This document shows positions 1 to 5,339 of a stretch of 5,339 nt of DNA, piece after piece (the first letter of the stretch is position 1; each line of letters starts with the position of its first letter). Both the position numbers and the translations under genes were made by a program. The notes beneath the pieces are model-generated. The model made no database searches. It was not told where the DNA came from and saw nothing but the letters and a program-made list of their open reading frames with translations. The DNA comes from Anaerolineales bacterium (GTDB lineage Bacteria > Chloroflexota > Anaerolineae > Anaerolineales > Villigracilaceae), in contig JAICQC010000331.1 of NCBI GenBank assembly GCA_025938055.1, positions 1-5,339 on the forward strand, in the 5' to 3' direction.

Positions 1-203
1 CGATCCAACAGTCCTGCATGAAAGGTATTCTCTGCTTCTCGTAATAATCTTACAGTCACACCCTCTTCCACATATGCCTCTCCGCAGCCCGGACAAACCC
101 GCGCCGGCACATTGTTGATCACCAGGTGCATTTCGCCGCGCCCAAGTTTGATGGTAGTGAAACTTTCGAGCAGCTCAGCCTGCCTGCAAATCAGGCAGAT
201 CAT
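1..203 (-). CDS. YgiT-type (MqsA N-terminal-like) zinc-finger protein, 3' end cut by window edge
   Basis: Reading leftward from ATG at 203, 67 complete codons are visible before the window ends. The protein starts MICLIC and has two CxxC pairs (Cys3/Cys6 and Cys37/Cys40, the second as CPGC). Around them lie a basic/hydrophobic beta segment and the motif VINNVPARVCPGCGEAYV, followed by a short helix. This is the zinc-binding fold of YgiT/MqsA N-terminal domains. Short proteins of this kind are about 70-80 residues, so only a few C-terminal codons are probably missing, and no DNA-binding HTH is visible. Family knowledge: such proteins are usually annotated as MqsA-family antitoxins next to small toxins. 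The ATG overlaps the stop of the preceding DUF4258 gene (ATGA), which implies translational coupling; only a weak AGG lies upstream. The antitoxin role is inferred from family and neighbour. Family assignment is firm, function less so. Confidence 0.85.
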   Translation of the reverse strand, partial: MICLICRQAELLESFTTIKLGRGEMHLVINNVPARVCPGCGEAYVEEGVTVRLLREAENTFHAGLLD

Positions 204-484
204 GATCTGCGTCGCCTAAAATCTTTATCCCATTTGCTTACATCGGGAAGATAAACCGTAATAACTGTTGTCTCGTTTGTTACTGGATTCTCAGAGGCCA
301 CCACATGGAACGGGCGTTTCCCCTGAAATCCCAGGATCAGCCGACCAGGATCGGGCATTTCTGCAGAATAATCTTCGATGATTTCCCCGGACTCTATTGC
401 ATCCAATACCTTCTTCGCGGGGATGCTGCGTTCAAACATACGCTGGACGGCATGCACGCGAAAAATGGTTTTGGGTTTGTTCAC
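200..484 (-). CDS. DUF4258 domain protein, putative toxin partner of the YgiT-type protein
   Basis: This 94-residue protein is covered almost entirely by a DUF4258 domain. Visible family hallmarks are the N-terminal HAVQRMFERSI helix (His11, Arg15, Met16, Arg19), a GEIIEDY strand, Arg48 with LILG, RPFHVVASEN (His60, Asn66) and the C-terminal VYLPDVSKWDKDFRRRR. The tail ends in a strongly basic run. The start is GTG at 484, overlapping the TGA stop of the upstream ABC gene (GTGA). The AGGA sequence touches the start codon with no spacer, so terminating ribosomes may re-initiate here rather than load afresh; no other plausible start exists nearby. DUF4258 genes often precede YgiT-type zinc-finger genes and the pair is treated as a candidate type II toxin-antitoxin module. 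The biochemical activity is not established by sequence, so the toxin role is an inference from pairing, size and basic character. Confidence 0.85.
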   Translation of the reverse strand: MNKPKTIFRVHAVQRMFERSIPAKKVLDAIESGEIIEDYSAEMPDPGRLILGFQGKRPFHVVASENPVTNETTVITVYLPDVSKWDKDFRRRRS

Positions 485-2277
485 TCCTGAAAGCCTGTTC
501 TGTAAAGATCGTAATATATCCCCTGATCTGCCAGCAGTCCCGTATGCGTTCCCTGCTCGACGATCTTGCCGTCATGGATAACGACGATCTTATCTGCATT
601 TGTGATGGTGGAAAGGCGGTGTGCTATCACAAAGGAAGTCCGTCCCTTCAAGAGAGTTGCCAGCGCCTTTTGAATGATCTGCTCCGTCTGGATATCCACC
701 GAAGAGGTTGCCTCGTCCAGAATCAGGATGCGCGGGTCAGCCAGTAACGCCCGCGCGAACGAGATCAACTGTCGCTGCCCCACGCTCAACGTCGCACCGC
801 CCTCCTCCACCGAGGTCTCGTATCCGTTCTTCAGGCGCGTGATAAAGTCTTGCGCGCCGACGGCTTGCGCGGCGGCAATCACATCCTCATCGCTGGCGCC
901 CAGCCGCCCGAACAAGATATTTTCCTTCACCGAGCCATTGAACAGGAACGGGTCTTGCAGCACCATGCCCATCTGTTTACGAAGCGACCCCTGGGTCACC
1001 GTCCGCAGGTCCACGCCATCGATGAGGACGCAACCCGAAGTCGGATCGTGGAAGCGCGTCAGCAGCTTGACGATCGTCGTCTTGCCCGCGCCCGTCTCCC
1101 CAACCAGCGCGACCGTTTCCCCGGCACGTACCTCCAGATTGATCCCATCCAGGACGAGCGCCGGATCGTCAGAGTAATGAAACGATACATCCTCAAAACG
1201 AACATCGCCTACGATGGGTCCCATTTCCCGCGCATCTTCTGCATCCTGCACTTCGACCGGCGTATTGAGCAGCTCCAGAATCCGCTCACCGCCTGCCATT
1301 GTGGACTGCAGCGTATCGAAGCGGCGGCTCAGATCGCGGATCGGGTCGAAGAGACGGTCAATATACAACACAAACGCGATCAACACGCCCGCCGTGATCG
1401 ACTCACCCAGCACCGCCGTACCTCCAATATAGACCACCAGCGCGGTTGCGATAGCGCCAAGCACATCCACGATGGGCGTAAAAATCGAAGCGACTTTTGC
1501 CGCGTCGAGACTGCGCTCGAGGAAGTAGCGGTTGACATAATCCCTGAAGTTCCTGTAATTATGGGACTGGCGTGAGAACGCCTGCACTACGCGCACCGCA
1601 TTGACATTCTCTGCCAGCACAGAGTTCGTCCATGAGACCGCAGCACGCACCTTGCGATAGTTGCGCCGCGCCGCCTTCCGGAACAGAATCGTTGCGAGCA
1701 CCATGATCGGCAAGACCGTGAACGTGAGCAGCGAGAGTCGCAGATTGAGCGTGAGCATCGCGATCAGGATGCCAACGATTGCAAGCAGGTCACGGACAAT
1801 TGCCAAGGTTGCCCAGGTCACGAATTCACGCAGGGTACCCACATCGTTGATAACACGCGTGATAACACGCCCCACACTGTAGCGGTTGTAAAAACTCAGC
1901 GAAAGGTTTTGCAGGTGGTTGAACATCGCCATGCGGACATCGTACAAGATGTGCTGCCCGACACGCGACATGAGCCGGATACGTGCGACATTGGTGATCA
2001 CCTGGACCAGCGAAACGATGAAGTACGTCAACGCGATGTTTCGCAGGGCAAGAACGTTATTTTTGGCGATCCCATCATCAATGGCAAGTTTGACGAAATA
2101 CGGACCAGACACCGACGCAGACGTGACAATGATCATGAAGAGCAATGAGATCAGCATTTGCCCATAATAAGGTTTCAGGAATTGCAAAAGCCCGCGCGCG
2201 ACCTTTGGATCGTAGCCTTTGTCGTAAACATCCTCCGATTGGGTGATAAATGCGGGAGGGGCGATTTTGGCTGTCAT
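481..2277 (-). CDS. Heterodimeric ABC exporter half-transporter B (TMD-NBD), catalytic-Glu subunit with LSVGQ signature
   Basis: The protein has 598 residues, full length for an ABC exporter half-transporter (about 580-620). The N-terminal membrane domain has six likely helices near residues 38-60, 80-97, 153-172, 176-198, 262-290 and 294-312. The nucleotide-binding domain follows: A-loop Tyr368, Walker A GETGAGKT (393-400), Q-loop Gln441, signature LSVGQ (497-501), Walker B ILILD (517-521) with catalytic Glu522, D-loop SSVD and H-loop His553. The signature is degenerate (Val499 for Gly) and the region before it reads EEGG rather than VGERG. This is the pattern of the MdlB, BmrD and TM288 side of heterodimeric exporters. 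Its partner is exporter A, whose stop codon directly abuts this ATG. It should sit in the cytoplasmic membrane and use ATP to export lipids, drugs or other hydrophobic molecules; the substrate cannot be read from sequence. AGGAGG lies 5 nt before the ATG and supports the start. Confidence 0.93.
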   Translation of the reverse strand: MTAKIAPPAFITQSEDVYDKGYDPKVARGLLQFLKPYYGQMLISLLFMIIVTSASVSGPYFVKLAIDDGIAKNNVLALRNIALTYFIVSLVQVITNVARIRLMSRVGQHILYDVRMAMFNHLQNLSLSFYNRYSVGRVITRVINDVGTLREFVTWATLAIVRDLLAIVGILIAMLTLNLRLSLLTFTVLPIMVLATILFRKAARRNYRKVRAAVSWTNSVLAENVNAVRVVQAFSRQSHNYRNFRDYVNRYFLERSLDAAKVASIFTPIVDVLGAIATALVVYIGGTAVLGESITAGVLIAFVLYIDRLFDPIRDLSRRFDTLQSTMAGGERILELLNTPVEVQDAEDAREMGPIVGDVRFEDVSFHYSDDPALVLDGINLEVRAGETVALVGETGAGKTTIVKLLTRFHDPTSGCVLIDGVDLRTVTQGSLRKQMGMVLQDPFLFNGSVKENILFGRLGASDEDVIAAAQAVGAQDFITRLKNGYETSVEEGGATLSVGQRQLISFARALLADPRILILDEATSSVDIQTEQIIQKALATLLKGRTSFVIAHRLSTITNADKIVVIHDGKIVEQGTHTGLLADQGIYYDLYRTGFQE

Positions 2278-4086
<1,809 letters not shown>

Positions 4087-4099
4087 AGGAGGAATAAAA

Positions 4100-4108
4100 A
4101 GGATACCA
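4100..4108 (-). promoter_or_regulatory. Weak candidate extended -10 for the exporter operon
   Basis: The minus strand reads TGGTATCCT, a TGn extension plus a 4/6 match to TATAAT. No recognisable -35 lies 16-18 nt upstream. If used, transcription would begin near 4093, only about 7 nt before the ATG at 4086, giving a nearly leaderless message. That would fit the absence of a Shine-Dalgarno sequence and would rule out the ATG at 4128. The match is short and could be chance. Confidence 0.2.
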
Positions 4109-4152
4109 TAAAAATGTCCTGGAAGCATGCAGAAAGAAAGCTTTAATGCAGG

Positions 4153-4176
4153 ATTTTCATCACGGACGATGAAAAT
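4153..4176. repeat. Perfect 9-bp inverted repeat, operator-like, over the sucC -35 region
   Basis: ATTTTCATC at 4153-4161 and GATGAAAAT at 4168-4176 are exact reverse complements separated by the 6-nt spacer ACGGAC. The centre lies about 35 bp upstream of the predicted sucC transcription start. The arms therefore cover the zone where a -35 element would sit. The size and symmetry fit a site for a dimeric regulator. It does not look like a terminator: the arms are AT-rich, there is no U tract after the hairpin, and no gene ends nearby. The regulator cannot be named from sequence. Because the region is divergent, the site could affect sucC, the exporter operon or both. Confidence 0.5.
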
Positions 4177-4183
4177 TTGGGGG

Positions 4184-4192
4184 TGGTATAAT
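4184..4192 (+). promoter_or_regulatory. Extended -10 promoter of sucC
   Basis: TGGTATAAT matches the sigma-70 extended -10 (TGn plus a perfect TATAAT at 4187-4192). The -35 is poor: the best hexamer is CGGACG at 4163-4168 with an 18-nt spacer, sharing only GAC with TTGACA. An extended -10 can work without a good -35. Transcription would start near 4199, leaving a leader of about 29 nt before the ATG at 4228. Confidence 0.65.
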
Positions 4193-4215
4193 CCTCGTGC
4201 GTTTCAAATCCTCAT

Positions 4216-4220
4216 AAGGG
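4216..4220 (+). promoter_or_regulatory. Shine-Dalgarno site of sucC
   Basis: AAGGG lies 7 nt before the ATG at 4228, which is ideal spacing. It supports that start together with the family-typical MKLHEYQ N-terminus. Confidence 0.65.
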
Positions 4221-4227
4221 AAAAGGC

Positions 4228-5339
4228 ATGAAACTCCACGAATATCAATCGAAAAGCATTTTTTCAAAATATGGAATTCCCATCCCCAAAGGACGGGTAG
4301 CGGCTACCGCAGAAGAAGCGAAACACATCGCAGAGGAACTGGGTGGCCGCGTTGTTATTAAATCGCAGGTGCTGGTTGGTGGTCGCGGCAAGGCTGGCGG
4401 GGTAAAGGTTGCCCGTGACCCCAAGGAAGCCGGGGAGTTTGCCGGACAGATCCTTGCTATGCACATCAAAGGCCTTCCGGTCCGTAAAGTCCTCGTGGAC
4501 GAAGCCGCGGCGATCGAGCACGAGATCTATTTCTCGATCACAAACGACCGCGCCGAGAAGAAACCCGTCATGATCGCCTCGGCGGCGGGCGGCATCGATA
4601 TTGAGGAAGTGGCAGCGAAGACCCCCGAGAAGATCATCAAGGTCCACATCGACCCGCTGCTCGGGCTGCGTGATTATCAATCACGAGACATCGCCGCCTC
4701 CATTGATCTGCCGCGCGAACTCTGGCGAGATTTTAGCAAGATTGCCACAGGATTGTGGCGCGCGTATCTCGAAACGGATGCAACACTGGCAGAGATCAAC
4801 CCGCTAGTGATCACGAAGGATAAGCGCCTAGTTGCCCTGGATGGCAAGATGATGATCGACGACAACGCCCTGTTCCGCCACCCGGACCTGGCGGAGATCC
4901 GGGACATCGACGAGGAAGACCCAGCCGAGACCGAAGCGCGCCGTCACGGGCTCTCGTTCATCAAGCTGGATGGTGACATTGGCTGCATGGTCAACGGGGC
5001 AGGACTCGCGATGACCAGCATGGATATTGTCAAATTGTTTGGTGGGGAACCTGCCAACTTCCTGGATATCGGCGGCGGCGCAAGCGCTGAGAAAGTGGCT
5101 GCTGCGATGCGCATCATTCTTTCGGACCCGAACGTAAAGGCGGTGCTGTTCAATATTTTTGGCGGCATTACGCGCGGTGATGAAGTGGCGCGCGGTATTC
5201 TTGTCGCGATGGAAGAGGTCAAGCCCAGGGTGCCGATGGTCATTCGCCTGGTTGGCACAAATGCAGAGGAGGGACGCAAACTCCTGGAGAACGCAAATAT
5301 GATTACTGCCGAAACACTGGCAGATGCCGCCAAGAAGGC
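4228..5339 (+). CDS. sucC: Succinate-CoA ligase (ADP-forming) subunit beta, C-terminal end cut by window edge
   Basis: 370 codons are visible from ATG 4228; the family is usually about 375-400 residues, so only the extreme C-terminus is missing. The protein forms the beta subunit of the cytoplasmic TCA-cycle enzyme that interconverts succinyl-CoA, ADP and Pi with succinate, CoA and ATP. The N-terminal ATP-grasp domain opens with [12 protein letters not shown] and has Lys45 and the loop GGRGKAGG (51-58). EINPLV supplies Asn191 and LDGK supplies Asp205, matching the metal/nucleotide residues Asn199 and Asp213 of E. coli SucC. The ligase domain shows [12 protein letters not shown] (Asn256, equivalent to E. 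coli Asn264), [14 protein letters not shown] and FNIFGGI. No key residue is missing. The related malate-CoA ligase beta subunit (MtkA) is the main alternative, but GGRGKAGG and the ligase-domain motifs fit SucC better. sucD, carrying the phospho-histidine and CoA site, probably follows. The gene diverges from the exporter operon and has its own promoter. Confidence 0.95.
   Translation, partial: MKLHEYQSKSIFSKYGIPIPKGRVAATAEEAKHIAEELGGRVVIKSQVLVGGRGKAGGVKVARDPKEAGEFAGQILAMHIKGLPVRKVLVDEAAAIEHEIYFSITNDRAEKKPVMIASAAGGIDIEEVAAKTPEKIIKVHIDPLLGLRDYQSRDIAASIDLPRELWRDFSKIATGLWRAYLETDATLAEINPLVITKDKRLVALDGKMMIDDNALFRHPDLAEIRDIDEEDPAETEARRHGLSFIKLDGDIGCMVNGAGLAMTSMDIVKLFGGEPANFLDIGGGASAEKVAAAMRIILSDPNVKAVLFNIFGGITRGDEVARGILVAMEEVKPRVPMVIRLVGTNAEEGRKLLENANMITAETLADAAKK

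Noticed and set aside
850..1575. Long plus-strand open frame opposite exporter B, and similar ones opposite exporter A.
   Set aside because: They are antisense shadows of strongly conserved ABC coding sequence, with no recognisable domain.
1848..1870. Two tandem copies of TGATAACACGC with a 12-bp period.
   Set aside because: It lies inside exporter B and encodes VITRVIN, part of the conserved coupling region GRVITRVINDV. It is explained by coding sequence.
4137..4144. 8-bp palindrome AAAGCTTT in the intergenic region.
   Set aside because: Too short, with no further symmetry and no relation to a promoter element.
4114..4146. Small plus-strand reading frame (MSWKHAERKL, 10 codons) with AGGAGG and AAGG upstream.
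   Set aside because: AGGAGG is 21 nt away, the frame is very short, and the predicted sucC transcript starts downstream of it. Probably chance.
4186..4207. Minus-strand TTGAAA (4207-4202) and TTATAC as a promoter for the exporter operon.
   Set aside because: The spacing is only about 10-11 nt, too short for a sigma-70 promoter.

Overview
The window (5,339 bp, moderately GC-rich) has two transcription units that diverge from a short intergenic region at about 4087-4227. Protein sequence style suggests a Chloroflexota (Anaerolineae-like) bacterium: closely packed paired ABC exporters, a DUF4258/YgiT-zinc-finger pair, and a short-form SucC. This assignment is inferred from family resemblance only and has not been tested by any search.

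Leftward unit (4086 down to 1, minus strand). Two full-length ABC exporter half-transporters, here called A (2278-4086) and B (481-2277), are followed by a small DUF4258 protein (200-484) and a YgiT/MqsA-type zinc-finger protein cut by the window edge (1-203). The junctions are extremely tight: TAG directly abuts ATG between A and B, B and DUF4258 overlap in GTGA, and DUF4258 and YgiT overlap in ATGA. All four are probably one translationally coupled operon. A and B form a textbook heterodimeric exporter of the MdlAB / BmrCD / TM287-288 type. A has the intact LSGGQ signature but Asp in place of the catalytic Glu. B has the catalytic Glu but an LSVGQ signature. One composite ATP site is therefore canonical and the other degenerate. 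The DUF4258 and YgiT proteins look like a toxin-antitoxin-type pair.

Rightward unit (from 4228, plus strand). sucC, the beta subunit of ADP-forming succinyl-CoA synthetase, is nearly complete and lacks only its C-terminal end. It has a clear extended -10 promoter (TGGTATAAT) and a Shine-Dalgarno sequence. sucD probably follows outside the window.

The intergenic region also holds a perfect 9-bp inverted repeat with a 6-nt spacer over the -35 zone of the sucC promoter, a plausible operator. I see no RNA genes, mobile elements, CRISPR arrays or terminators. Nothing here amounts to a clearly new system. The points most worth a second look are the coupling of the TA-like pair to the exporter, the unusual proline in A's Walker A motif, and the operator-like palindrome.
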